Source: a virus
Length of the DNA stretch: 52,717 nucleotides
Virus record (IMG/VR): IMGVR_UViG_3300035701_000046
Coordinates: 1 to 52,717 of that record
Direction: 5' to 3' (one strand)
Numbering within the stretch: position 1 is the first letter of the stretch; every line of letters begins with the position of its first letter. A model generated the notes under the pieces. It was not told where the DNA came from. It made no database searches and worked only from the letters and a program-made list of their open reading frames with translations. Both the position numbers and the translations under genes were made by a program. Positions 39,143 to 47,017 of this stretch are shown here, one piece after another.

Positions 39143-39606
39143 GAGCAGAAGACACTCGATTGGTCATCTGGTGGCCCCGTTACTGCCCCGAGTATACCAT
39201 GACTTTCTACCTGATCGAAAACATAGATGACAAGGTTCTGGTCGGCGTCCTGATTGAGTCGAAAGAGGGCGTCGTCCATGCCCGGTTGGCCGGTGATGAG
39301 GGCACTGATGATTCCGCGAGGATTCTCCCGTCGTTGCTGAGACGGATGCCCAAGCATGGGTTTCCGGTCGAGAAAAAGAGGGGAACGGGTCGGGTCATTA
39401 GCTTCGTGAGGCCCGGCCAAACCGGGTTCGTCAATGCCTGGCTGTCGTTGCTGCGGCCCCCGCTTCGGCTGCAAGCATGGGGGACGGCTGGCACTACACC
39501 TCGGGGAGAGTCTTTGGGCGCACCTGATGCAATCACTGCGGATATCTGGCGTGCCTTCGGGAAAGGTAGCGAAATGCCCGAGCACAAACTGTTGCCCTTG
39601 TCGTGA
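39139..39606 (+). CDS. Hypothetical protein, 155 residues
   Basis: GTG 39139 overlaps the previous stop (GTGA). ATG 39199 (MTFYLIENIDDKVL) is an alternative beginning. The first third is beta-rich, and the C-terminal part (GTGRVISFVRPGQTGFVNAWL) is followed by a less protein-like tail. No family is recognised. Confidence 0.5.
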   Translation: MRAEDTRLVIWWPRYCPEYTMTFYLIENIDDKVLVGVLIESKEGVVHARLAGDEGTDDSARILPSLLRRMPKHGFPVEKKRGTGRVISFVRPGQTGFVNAWLSLLRPPLRLQAWGTAGTTPRGESLGAPDAITADIWRAFGKGSEMPEHKLLPLS

Positions 39607-39617
39607 AAGGTGTATTC

Positions 39618-39902
39618 ATGGAAAAAAGAGAGGCTCGAACTGTGGACGAGGCGGTTGCACAGGAAAAGCTCGCTCAGGAGAAACGCGATCAAGAGATTTC
39701 CGATGTTTCCGATGAGATTTTTGAACACAGAGTAAGGAATCCTGATGGGCATCTTGACTATTACCGTGCGGAGATTCTTTGGGAATTGCGGGAGATACGT
39801 CATCTCCTGGTCGGAATGATTCGCGTGACTCGGGGGATTTTGGACGTTGCCGAGGACGTGGATCCGGGAAGCGAATTCACTGACGACGAACTGGGGATAT
39901 AG
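39618..39902 (+). CDS. Small helical protein
   Basis: A 94-residue protein, MEKREARTVDEAVAQEKLA..., predicted coiled coil for the first 40 residues, then ILWELREIRHLLVGMIRVTRG. AAAGGTG lies 5 bases before ATG 39618. Function unknown. Confidence 0.65.
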   Translation: MEKREARTVDEAVAQEKLAQEKRDQEISDVSDEIFEHRVRNPDGHLDYYRAEILWELREIRHLLVGMIRVTRGILDVAEDVDPGSEFTDDELGI

Positions 39903-40619
39903 ATGGAAGAACTCCCGAGTGGAGTGTTGATTGTTGGGCATCGCTACGCACGACTCGACGTTGTTCATGGCGTTCTCAAGGCGATCGGGTTGGAGGTTGG
40001 GCTGGGCCATCTCTTGATTGATGGAGGAGTCGGGTCGGATTACGCGATTGAGAGCAGTGAGACCAGGTCTCACGAGGAACACGGGAAGCCAATCGAGTTG
40101 TTCAAGTTCGTTGGGCATGCCGTCTCAGACCCACTTGCCGCACTCAATAGCATGTCCTTTAGTCCCTTGCCCGTTGATTCGCTTCAACGCAGAGCCAATC
40201 AATCTGAAATCATCCGTGAATATGCTGATGTGGTCTGCGACTCTGCCGAGATTTCCGCGATGGTATCCTGGTACGGATGGAACAAGAAGTGCGAAGCACG
40301 TCTGGCCCAGGTCGCGAAAAAGGGGATTCTTATCCGCCGGTTCCAGGTGGAGGAGCTGCTGTGGGCGCAAGAGGTCGCGCTCGTTCTCGGCCTTCCTTGG
40401 GATGCCCGAGTGCGGACCCGAGTGTTTCACGGCTTCAACGAGACGATGAAGAACGAGTCCCCCATTACGCGCGATCACGATTGGGAATATTTCTACAACT
40501 GTGCGAGGGAACTTGGTCAGGTCCGCATCTTCAGAAATGTCGTCGAGATGGCGCAGAATTACGGTTACACGGATTGCCCGATTTCGTTGGATCAGATCGC
40601 GAACCCGGACAAGGGATGA
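39903..40619 (+). CDS. Sulfotransferase-like fold protein with a degraded P-loop
   Basis: This 238-residue protein has the family order VLIVGHRYARLDVVHGVLKAIGLEVGLGH, an early strand-loop-helix followed by LEVG, as in sulfotransferase-like proteins. The P-loop normally reads RSGTT, but here it is HRYARLD, so phosphate binding is doubtful. A helical C-terminus follows. Other readings are possible. Confidence 0.5.
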   Translation: MEELPSGVLIVGHRYARLDVVHGVLKAIGLEVGLGHLLIDGGVGSDYAIESSETRSHEEHGKPIELFKFVGHAVSDPLAALNSMSFSPLPVDSLQRRANQSEIIREYADVVCDSAEISAMVSWYGWNKKCEARLAQVAKKGILIRRFQVEELLWAQEVALVLGLPWDARVRTRVFHGFNETMKNESPITRDHDWEYFYNCARELGQVRIFRNVVEMAQNYGYTDCPISLDQIANPDKG

Positions 40620-40951
40620 AGACATCGAATCCGATCCTTTTTTACGCGGAGTATGGCGATATGCGAAAGATCGTCGCTAATCGCCTCGGGAATTATCGAG
40701 ATGACCCAGAACATCGCAAGCAGTATGAAAAGTGGGAAGACAGGATCCGGTTCGAAAGGCCCACTGTCTATCGCCACATGCTCCTCTTGTGGATCATGAA
40801 ACCGGGCGAATTCCCGACTCCGGTTTTTTCCCGTCATGTGGGTCTCGCGACCAAGGCTAAGATCGAAAAAATGCGGATGAGGGAAGAGCAACTGACCAGA
40901 TATCTTGGCTATAACTCTGCCCCTCTCCTGCGAGGACCCCGATGGAGATAG
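40616..40951 (+). CDS. Hypothetical protein, 111 residues
   Basis: The protein MKTSNPILFYAEYGDMRKI... is mainly helical and basic (VYRHMLLLWIMKPGEFPTP). ATG 40616 overlaps the previous stop by four bases, so the two are coupled. The 3' end overlaps the next start by 10 bases. No family is recognised. Confidence 0.65.
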   Translation: MKTSNPILFYAEYGDMRKIVANRLGNYRDDPEHRKQYEKWEDRIRFERPTVYRHMLLLWIMKPGEFPTPVFSRHVGLATKAKIEKMRMREEQLTRYLGYNSAPLLRGPRWR

Positions 40952-41280
40952 AGATGCCGATGGATTCTGTGATCATCTTCTACGCGACGTTCAAGGATGT
41001 CGCTGATCTCCTGCTGAAAACGTTTGTGGAGGATGGGCCGGATGAGAAGACCGCATGTGCTCGCCACCTGTCGTGGAAGGCTCTCGTGTATCGCGCCGGG
41101 GGGAAATCGGTCGCGATGCTCTCCGCGCCTTCCAGGGGAAAGATCCCGTGGTATCTGAGACCAGGAAGACTCCCTATGCCCTGCTCGTTTATCCCGGAGT
41201 CGATTCCGGTCATAACTTCGACTCAGAGCCGCGAATCTTTTGCTGGAGGTTTCCCGATACAGTGGGTACGGCACGGGTAG
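40942..41280 (+). CDS. Hypothetical protein, 112 residues
   Basis: The protein MEIEMPMDSVIIFYATFKD... is alpha/beta with a Pro-rich C-terminal half (PGRLPMPCSFIPESIPVI). It overlaps the previous gene by 10 bases. After it, 64 bases contain a GC-rich stretch without a gene. Confidence 0.55.
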   Translation: MEIEMPMDSVIIFYATFKDVADLLLKTFVEDGPDEKTACARHLSWKALVYRAGGKSVAMLSAPSRGKIPWYLRPGRLPMPCSFIPESIPVITSTQSRESFAGGFPIQWVRHG

Positions 41281-41344
41281 CCCCCCCGGCTCCCCGAAGT
41301 GAGCTTGAGCTTCTCCCCCGATTGGACTCGGGTGCGTTTAGAAA

Positions 41345-41647
41345 ATGGATACCGTGGATACCCACCAGAGGAAATTGACGGACCCGGATAACCCCCTCCG
41401 AATGAAACTGGTCGGGGGGCCATGTAGCGGGTGGATGATCTCTCTCGTGACTGATGTCAGCCGGGGGGAAACGATCTTCGTCCGATCGTCCACCGCGTGT
41501 TCGGAATACCGTGTTTCCCCGCTTGCCTCGTGCAGCGAGAGTGAAGTCGTGCGTGTTGCGGTGTGGGTTCGCGACCTCGAACCCGGCGAACTAGAGATGC
41601 TCGTGCAGGAACAGAGGGCGGAAGATGCGGGGCAGAGGATCGAATAA
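41345..41647 (+). CDS. Hypothetical protein, 100 residues
   Basis: The protein MDTVDTHQRKLTDPDNPLRM... contains LVGGPCSGWMISLVTD, echoing LIGGPSNGEEYAI in the 38825 gene, then a helical end. Its stop TAA shares its last base with the next ATG. No function is known. Confidence 0.65.
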   Translation: MDTVDTHQRKLTDPDNPLRMKLVGGPCSGWMISLVTDVSRGETIFVRSSTACSEYRVSPLASCSESEVVRVAVWVRDLEPGELEMLVQEQRAEDAGQRIE

Positions 41648-41862
41648 TGGGGTTTCAAGATGTCCTGGATATAGCGCGCGCCAACCGTGCCGCGACGACG
41701 ATCCCGAGCCGTGCATTCTCGGAACGGTGTCGCATTACGATGGCGTTCTGTTATACCTGTGAAGAGATGCTCTTCTATGCCGAGGATGTTGGCTGGCATC
41801 ATCGTCGTCATCCTGATCACGAGATACGAAACACCTTCAACGGGGCCTTGATCCTTCGGTAG
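41647..41862 (+). CDS. Small zinc-binding protein
   Basis: A 71-residue protein with CYTCEEMLF and a later HHRRHPDH, a CxxC...HxxxH-like module. ATG 41647 shares one base with the preceding stop. Position in a run of tiny genes suggests an accessory factor. Confidence 0.6.
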   Translation: MGFQDVLDIARANRAATTIPSRAFSERCRITMAFCYTCEEMLFYAEDVGWHHRRHPDHEIRNTFNGALILR

Positions 41863-41864
41863 TT

Positions 41865-42044
41865 ATGCTCGATAAAGGAATCAGAATTGTCGTCTCCAGG
41901 GACGGGGGTCACAATACGCGGATCACCGATATCGCGACCGGAGAAGAGATCAAATGGGTCCATTCTTATGAACTCAAAGAAAATGCTGGGGGGATATCCT
42001 GCCAAGTTAGTCCTTGTCTTTGTCCCACCGCAGATAATTGCTGA
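41865..42044 (+). CDS. Small hypothetical protein, 59 residues
   Basis: The frame MLDKGIRIVVSRDGGHNTR... reads like a compact beta protein (ITDIATGEEIKWVHSYEL) and resembles small phage proteins with a V-x-D-x-x-G-x-E core. It follows the previous gene by two bases. It overlaps the next candidate in another frame by 77 bases. Confidence 0.55.
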   Translation: MLDKGIRIVVSRDGGHNTRITDIATGEEIKWVHSYELKENAGGISCQVSPCLCPTADNC

Positions 42045-42117
42045 AGTACCACCGGATGTCGTGCGGACAATTATCGCGGGAGTACAGTCACCGACACCAG
42101 AGGAGGATCAGTCATGA
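41968..42117 (+). CDS. Possible small ORF overlapping the previous gene
   Basis: A 49-residue frame, MNSKKMLGGYPAKLVLVFV..., ends PPDVVRTIIAGVQSPTPEEDQ and its stop overlaps the next ATG (ATGA), which supports it. A start at 41983 is possible. The two overlapping frames cannot both be judged from sequence alone. Confidence 0.4.
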   Translation: MNSKKMLGGYPAKLVLVFVPPQIIAEVPPDVVRTIIAGVQSPTPEEDQS

Positions 42118-42272
42118 TGTTCGGAGCAATCAGTGCGAGCGGAGGTTTCGTGTACGGCGCGATTTTCGGGGCCGTCTTGGGCTTCATCGGGACGTATTTC
42201 TGGATGAAGACCAAGGTGGAAGCTGCCGCCGATAAGTCTGCTGCGGCGAAATCGACCAAGGGTACGAAGTAG
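42114..42272 (+). CDS. Single-pass membrane protein
   Basis: A 52-residue protein, MMFGAISASGGFVYGAIFG..., with one transmembrane span (VYGAIFGAVLGFIGTYFW) and a basic, Lys/Ala-rich cytoplasmic-type tail. AGGAGG lies 7 bases before ATG 42114. Size and topology would fit a small holin or holin-like protein, but no lysis enzyme is recognised nearby. Confidence 0.6.
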   Translation: MMFGAISASGGFVYGAIFGAVLGFIGTYFWMKTKVEAAADKSAAAKSTKGTK

Positions 42273-42281
42273 CAAGGAATC

Positions 42282-42349
42282 GCCCGCGCCGGGCCAAGCC
42301 TCAGCCCCCTGACGCATGTACCCAAAGGGCTGTCCTATCCGGCGCGGGC
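42282..42349. terminator. GC-rich hairpin after the membrane protein gene
   Basis: GCCCGCGCCGG (42282-42292) and CCGGCGCGGGC (42339-42349) form a perfect 11-base stem. The loop contains a nested AGCCC/GGGCT pair, and TACTTTTC follows. It could be a terminator or an attenuator, since the next start lies 11 bases beyond. Confidence 0.5.
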
Positions 42350-42360
42350 TACTTTTCGGC

Positions 42361-42927
42361 ATGGAGTCCCTGTTCAATTACCTGTTGGTCTTTTGCCTGT
42401 TTGGGATTGCAGTCGGCTTTTCCGTGCTCACGATATGGGAGCGCCACAAACGGTTCAGGCTGAACGATATCGATATACCGAATGTGGAGAAATGGACGCA
42501 TTACACCACGACGCAGTCCGAGGGCGCGATCGGGATGCCGAATCCCGATGAGTTGACCGGGATCCGGCAAGGGGAATTCGATTGGGCTTTACCTTTGAAC
42601 TCACCCCGCATAACGATCAGCACCGAAGAGATTATCGAAGCGCAGTCTCTAAGGCACCAACTAAGGGGAGAGATGGCGCAGGTTAGGGACCGTATAGGGA
42701 TGATGCAGGAACGAATCCGGCTGTTGACGGATTCCCCGCCCCCGCCCCTCTCTTTTCCCTCATTCAAAACGAGAACGGTTCTCTGCTTTGGCTCGACGTG
42801 CCCTCGCTGCGGATCGATTGCATGGATGCAGGGGCTTGAGCAAGGCCAGTCCGGGACGGTATGCACCCCCTGGACATGCCTTTCTTGTGGTGGCTTCTAT
42901 CCTGAGCCGGGGAAACGTGTTCAGTAA
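42361..42927 (+). CDS. Membrane-anchored zinc-ribbon protein
   Basis: From ATG 42361 the 188-residue product begins with a transmembrane helix (NYLLVFCLFGIAVGFSVLTIW), then a coiled region (LRHQLRGEMAQVRDRIGMMQ) and a C-terminal zinc ribbon (CPRCGSIAW ... CTPWTCLSCGG). A longer start at 42316 lies inside the hairpin. No ribosome site is clear. Confidence 0.6.
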   Translation: MESLFNYLLVFCLFGIAVGFSVLTIWERHKRFRLNDIDIPNVEKWTHYTTTQSEGAIGMPNPDELTGIRQGEFDWALPLNSPRITISTEEIIEAQSLRHQLRGEMAQVRDRIGMMQERIRLLTDSPPPPLSFPSFKTRTVLCFGSTCPRCGSIAWMQGLEQGQSGTVCTPWTCLSCGGFYPEPGKRVQ

Positions 42928-43351
42928 CCTTCCGTGGGATGCGTTTCCCGCGCGGTACCTTACGCAAGAGGTCGATGCTTTTCTGACAACGTTGCCACAT
43001 CCTGCGGTGACGATCATCGCTCACGGTCGGAGATGCCCTTCCTGCTCGGGAGAAATCTGGATTGGCGATGAATACTGCAAGCCTCGGAATTATCAGGTTT
43101 GGCGGATGAAATGGGTATGCGCTTACTGTCAGAATCCCCATCCCGATTATCAGATTGAAGCCTGGTCACAGAATCACGATCAGTGCGTGATTGCTGCGAT
43201 CAGCACCAAAGGAAAGGTCATTGGAGAGATCTCTGGCTCGTTTCTCAACGACTTCATCCACTATTGGGCCGCGCGAAGCCAGGCGCTTCGCTCGTATCCT
43301 TTCCCGACAAGATCCTCTACAGCGAATACGTCCTACTTCACTTTGGAGTAA
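42917..43351 (+). CDS. Zinc-binding hypothetical protein
   Basis: From GTG 42917 the product has 144 residues with CPSCSGEIWIG and CAYCQNPH, a four-cysteine ribbon, followed by an aromatic-rich helix. GGGG lies four bases before GTG. It overlaps the previous gene by 11 bases. Function unknown. Confidence 0.6.
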   Translation: MFSNLPWDAFPARYLTQEVDAFLTTLPHPAVTIIAHGRRCPSCSGEIWIGDEYCKPRNYQVWRMKWVCAYCQNPHPDYQIEAWSQNHDQCVIAAISTKGKVIGEISGSFLNDFIHYWAARSQALRSYPFPTRSSTANTSYFTLE

Positions 43352-43371
43352 AACAATAGGAGGTGGTTGCG

Positions 43372-44292
43372 ATGGCTGCTTCTGCCACGCAAAAGCTCAT
43401 CGCTATCCTGGCAGCCGCTGGTGTTCCTACTATTCTGATCGCCGCGCTGCTCGGAGGGTTTCTGACCGAACAATGCCCGCCCTCGGGGCCGATGACTTCC
43501 GCAGATTCGGTTCTGAGTCAGATGGTAACCCATTTCGAGGCGGATACCGCTTTCTCCATGAAGGCGTTCCCGGATGGTCAGGGTGTGTGGACTGCGATCC
43601 GCGCCTTCGATAAGGACGGATTCATGAGTGATCCCTCCGAGGCACAGTACGTCTTCAAAACTTCCTACCGGCTCTTTTTCGCCTCGGACTCGGATAGCCT
43701 ACTCTGGTGGTGGCCTTTCTTCGAAGGTGGCGGGACAACGCTGAAGGACATTAAAAGAGGTGTCCTCGGCACGATGGTCGGAGGCCCATTATGGACCAGC
43801 AGGAACGCGCCCAATGAATTCGCCATGATGTTCGATGGCGTGAACGACAAGATCGCTTTGCCGCCGATCGATGCGGAAGGCACGAAACTCAGGATCGAGC
43901 TGTGGGTCTGGCCCGACACCGCGCCGGACGGGGGTAGTGCATATCTCATCTTCAAGGGGACCGGGACCACGAGCCAATCGCAAATCATCTGGTGTCTGTC
44001 GCAGTCCAACAATACCTCGCTCAAGTGGCGGCTCAAGACCGGGACGACTACCGGCGAGGTCCTGGCCAACAATGTGCTTACCCTCCGTACTTGGCAGCAC
44101 GTGGTGGCGACCTATGACGGCAAGAAAATGCGCCTCTTCGTCAACGGGATCCTCAAAGGCTCGACTTTCAAGAATGGGAATGTCGTGATCGACAGGGCGG
44201 TTGCCGTGACCATCGGCGATGCGACAACTGGCGGTAAACGCTTCAAGGGGAAGCTGGACGACGTGAAAATTGGGAGAAAGCTCACGCCGTAA
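43372..44292 (+). CDS. LamG/concanavalin-like carbohydrate-binding protein
   Basis: This 306-residue protein starts with a hydrophobic, signal-like segment (LIAILAAAGVPTILIAALLGGFL). Its C-terminal domain carries MMFDGVNDKIALPP, KLRIELWVWPD and WQHVVATYDGKKMRLFVNG, the hallmarks of a LamG/ConA-like lectin fold (residues 155-300). Such domains bind sugars in tail fibres and other surface proteins. GGAGG precedes ATG 43372. It may recognise the host surface. Confidence 0.8.
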   Translation: MAASATQKLIAILAAAGVPTILIAALLGGFLTEQCPPSGPMTSADSVLSQMVTHFEADTAFSMKAFPDGQGVWTAIRAFDKDGFMSDPSEAQYVFKTSYRLFFASDSDSLLWWWPFFEGGGTTLKDIKRGVLGTMVGGPLWTSRNAPNEFAMMFDGVNDKIALPPIDAEGTKLRIELWVWPDTAPDGGSAYLIFKGTGTTSQSQIIWCLSQSNNTSLKWRLKTGTTTGEVLANNVLTLRTWQHVVATYDGKKMRLFVNGILKGSTFKNGNVVIDRAVAVTIGDATTGGKRFKGKLDDVKIGRKLTP

Positions 44293-44309
44293 GATAAAAT
44301 TCAATCGAG

Positions 44310-44318
44310 TTATCCACA
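44310..44318 (+). promoter_or_regulatory. DnaA-box match
   Basis: TTATCCACA followed by GCTTTTTTCGAG. It is the same 21-base frame as 10834, and it lies 22 bases before copy 2 of the 42-base element. Confidence 0.5.
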
Positions 44319-44340
44319 GCTTTTTTCGAGAAATGGGCTG

Positions 44341-44382
44341 AAAACCCGAATTGTAGGTTTATACCAGCCCATAGTATGGAGG
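44341..44382 (+). repeat. 42-base element, copy 2 (probable late promoter)
   Basis: Identical to 17459-17500. It follows the LamG gene and precedes the second late block (44453 onward). The neighbouring bases differ (GGAGGTCGTG in copy 1, GGAGGCGTG here), so only the element is conserved. Confidence 0.7.
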
Positions 44383-44452
44383 CGTGACCTTCATACCGCA
44401 TCTTGTGCCTTCAGCAAGCGCCCCCCCCCCTAACTCCTTGAAAGATTACGAG

Positions 44453-45028
44453 ATGAATCCAGAACAAGTCGAGGAACGCCGTCGCCAGGGGCAAGAACGC
44501 TGGGTCGATGAGTGGGTCGCTCCTCGGCTCTTTTCGGGGGCCAAGGTGCTCGATATCGGGTGCGGCGGCGGATGGACTCTCAGGAAGCTGCGTGAAATCT
44601 CCGATCAACGCCAATTATGCCTGGGCCTTGAGGGAATCGACTCCGATTTCGCGTCTCTCAATTCCAAGGCGGGCGGGCAGAATATCATGATCGGCGACAT
44701 GCACGACTTGCCTCTCACGTGGGAAGATACGTGGGATTTCATCGTCATTTCGCACACCCTGGAACATTCCCACATGCCCAACGTCGCCGTAGGAGAATGG
44801 CGGAGGGTGACCCGGCCCGGTGCCCTCGCGCTTGTCGTCCTTCCGTACCCGGATGTCTATCGGAACAACCCTCAGCACGTGGGGCGTTTTATCATCGGGA
44901 CATCCGTCGAGGATGAGGGACGAACGGTAGAAAAATTCTTCGAGTTCGCTGGATGGGAAGTCCTCAACAAACGCTTCGACGACTTCCGCGAGCCTGAAAT
45001 CTGGCTGGAGATGAAAAAGGCGATCTGA
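44453..45028 (+). CDS. Class I SAM-dependent methyltransferase
   Basis: The protein from ATG 44453 (191 residues) shows VLDIGCGGGWTLRKL (SAM binding), LEGIDSDFASL, DFIVISHTLEHSHMPN and RPGALALVVLPYPD, a small-molecule/UbiE-type methyltransferase. ATG 44453 is preferred because the probable promoter ends at 44382, so a GTG at 44384 would lie at the transcript start. That upstream frame crosses a run of ten C bases. Target unknown, but sugars of the glycosylation genes are plausible. Confidence 0.8.
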   Translation: MNPEQVEERRRQGQERWVDEWVAPRLFSGAKVLDIGCGGGWTLRKLREISDQRQLCLGLEGIDSDFASLNSKAGGQNIMIGDMHDLPLTWEDTWDFIVISHTLEHSHMPNVAVGEWRRVTRPGALALVVLPYPDVYRNNPQHVGRFIIGTSVEDEGRTVEKFFEFAGWEVLNKRFDDFREPEIWLEMKKAI

Positions 45029-45072
45029 GCCAGACACACTTGATCCCCCTGCACGCATAGTCGGAGGCCCCG

Positions 45073-45888
45073 ATGCCCTGGACGCCGAATCCCGAGAATG
45101 CCCGGCGCAATCGCCAGCGGTGGTTAGCGAAGCACTATCCCCGAGCGGCGGAAGCTCACCCCGTCCAATCTAGGGGCGGGATCGATGACTTCCTCCCCGC
45201 GCGCCAGGCGAGTTGGTATGCGAACGAACTCCTCCCCCTCCTCCAGGATCTCAAAGAGGAAGGCTATACGCTTGAATCCCGCGCCGATGTCGCGGAGCTA
45301 CTTGACCAACGTGCTGAGTACACGGCGGCGAGCTATGTCCGTGACCAGATCAAGGATCAGGAGTGGAGCGAGTTCCTCGACATGACCAGCCTTGCGGCTC
45401 GGGTCCCCACGACCCCGGTCCGGGAGATCGCCGAACGCGCCGAAGCCTTCGGCCTCAATGTCGCGAACCTATGGGATTCTGAGGACCGGCAAGGGGGCAA
45501 AGTCGAGTTCAACAACGATGTCGCCAAGGTGAACGAGTTCGTAGGTGTCCTCCGGCGAGAGTATCCAGGGCGCGTCTTCTCGGTCACCACTAGCCGATAC
45601 AACGTCCCGATCCTGTGGGTGTCGAATCAGGGGATGACAGCAACCGCAGCCAACGCCGACTGGCAGATGCAGACCGTCAAAGAGATGATGGATGCCAACG
45701 GCGCGAGCGACCTAGACCCCCGGCATGTGATGGCCTATGTGAACGTTGGCCTTGAGAACCGTCAGGATGGCCTGTTGCTCTCGGATATGAGCACCTCCCA
45801 GATCGAGGCCGAAGTCCTTGTGTCGATCGAGGCCGTCCGAGAAGACCCGGCGCAAGCCGAGAAGGTTGCGCAGAGTTATGGGTTGTGA
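45073..45888 (+). CDS. Hypothetical structural-type protein, 271 residues
   Basis: The protein MPWTPNPENARRNRQRWLAK... has a basic start, a helical middle (ELLPLLQDLKEEGYTLESRADVAE) and an alpha/beta C-terminal half (WQMQTVKEMMDANGASDLD). It is the second gene after the 42-base element. No family is recognised. Confidence 0.7.
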   Translation: MPWTPNPENARRNRQRWLAKHYPRAAEAHPVQSRGGIDDFLPARQASWYANELLPLLQDLKEEGYTLESRADVAELLDQRAEYTAASYVRDQIKDQEWSEFLDMTSLAARVPTTPVREIAERAEAFGLNVANLWDSEDRQGGKVEFNNDVAKVNEFVGVLRREYPGRVFSVTTSRYNVPILWVSNQGMTATAANADWQMQTVKEMMDANGASDLDPRHVMAYVNVGLENRQDGLLLSDMSTSQIEAEVLVSIEAVREDPAQAEKVAQSYGL

Positions 45889-45892
45889 TCCG

Positions 45893-46255
45893 ATGAAACC
45901 GTTGACTGGTGAGGAGATACAGAGCTTCCGTGACCGTTGGAAAGCGGTTCACCGGTTGCGGACCCGTGAACCGGAGGAATATCGCGCGCTCCAGGTCGAG
46001 GCGCTTACCCGCACCGCCGATGAAGAGGGCGAGTGGTACCCTTTTTTCGCCGCGAAGCTCTTGAACTGTAGCCCGGAAGTGATTGGCAATATGATACATG
46101 CCTACTATCCGTCGAAAGTGAAATTCTGCGTAAAGCGCGCTCACCGGTATGCGCCAGACATCGACCGCTTCGGCGTCGCCGCCGGGAAACAAGTCAAGTT
46201 ACTACACCCCGAGACGCTCGATCTCCGGGAGACCAAAAAGGGAGGGCCGAGATGA
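45893..46255 (+). CDS. Hypothetical protein, 120 residues
   Basis: The protein MKPLTGEEIQSFRDRWKAV... is helical and basic (REPEEYRALQVEALTRTAD, VKFCVKRAHRYAPD). ATG 45893 follows the previous gene closely. The stop overlaps the next ATG by four bases. Function unknown. Confidence 0.65.
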   Translation: MKPLTGEEIQSFRDRWKAVHRLRTREPEEYRALQVEALTRTADEEGEWYPFFAAKLLNCSPEVIGNMIHAYYPSKVKFCVKRAHRYAPDIDRFGVAAGKQVKLLHPETLDLRETKKGGPR

Positions 46256-46983
46256 CCGACGAACTCAGTCTCAACATGACGCGAAAATTCAAACCCATCC
46301 ACCTGCCGGTGGATAGCCTCGTGACCGGTACCCCCAAACAGTACCGCGTGCCGATCTTCCACGATCACGACAACACCACGACCAGTGGCGGACAATTCGT
46401 CCAGGCGATCTGCGACCGGGACCCTGCGGGTACCCTCGTGAGCGGCAAGGGCACCTTCATGTTCAACCTGCCCAACGCGATCTCCGGCTGGACCCGTATC
46501 CAGAAGCTCCAGATGTGCCTCTACACCAACCAGTTCTACACCAACACGGGCAGGACGCTCAGTGGCGAGCCATTCAGGATGCGCTATCACAAACGCCTTT
46601 CGACGCCCAAGTACAACCACCCCGTCACTGGCACCCCCGTCATCACCGGGTACACGCGGACTTGGATTCAGGATGTCGTCAGCCTCTCCCCGGAAGGCGA
46701 GGGCATCGGCGGGTTCGTCAACACCGGATGGCATCGGCTCTCCACGTACAACCGGGGCGTGCTCAACAGTTGCCTCTCCGGCGCGGTGGCAGGAAAGCGG
46801 AACATCTCCGTCAAGATGGGCGTCCCCAACCAGGCCCAAACCCACGTCATGTGGTGGAACGTCCGCTCGATGGAGTTCAAGAAAGACAGAGACACCGGCG
46901 GCGGGAAGAAACCCCACATGATGGCCGCCACGATGGATGCCGGGTGGGGCGCGTATCTCGTCCTTACCGCCGTCACCGGCTAA
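46252..46983 (+). CDS. Putative structural protein A, paralogue of the next gene
   Basis: This 243-residue protein shares with the next gene the start MTDEL, IxxPIFHDH, FxLPN, EGEG, ISVK, EFKKD and the end MDAGWGAYLVLTAVTG. It has the beta-rich, disorder-poor look of a virion structural protein. Two such paralogues in a row fit a duplicated capsid or tail component, but neither role is proven. Confidence 0.7.
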   Translation: MTDELSLNMTRKFKPIHLPVDSLVTGTPKQYRVPIFHDHDNTTTSGGQFVQAICDRDPAGTLVSGKGTFMFNLPNAISGWTRIQKLQMCLYTNQFYTNTGRTLSGEPFRMRYHKRLSTPKYNHPVTGTPVITGYTRTWIQDVVSLSPEGEGIGGFVNTGWHRLSTYNRGVLNSCLSGAVAGKRNISVKMGVPNQAQTHVMWWNVRSMEFKKDRDTGGGKKPHMMAATMDAGWGAYLVLTAVTG

Positions 46984-47017
46984 CCCCTATGTGCTCGTCA
47001 TTCACGGAGGAACAGAA

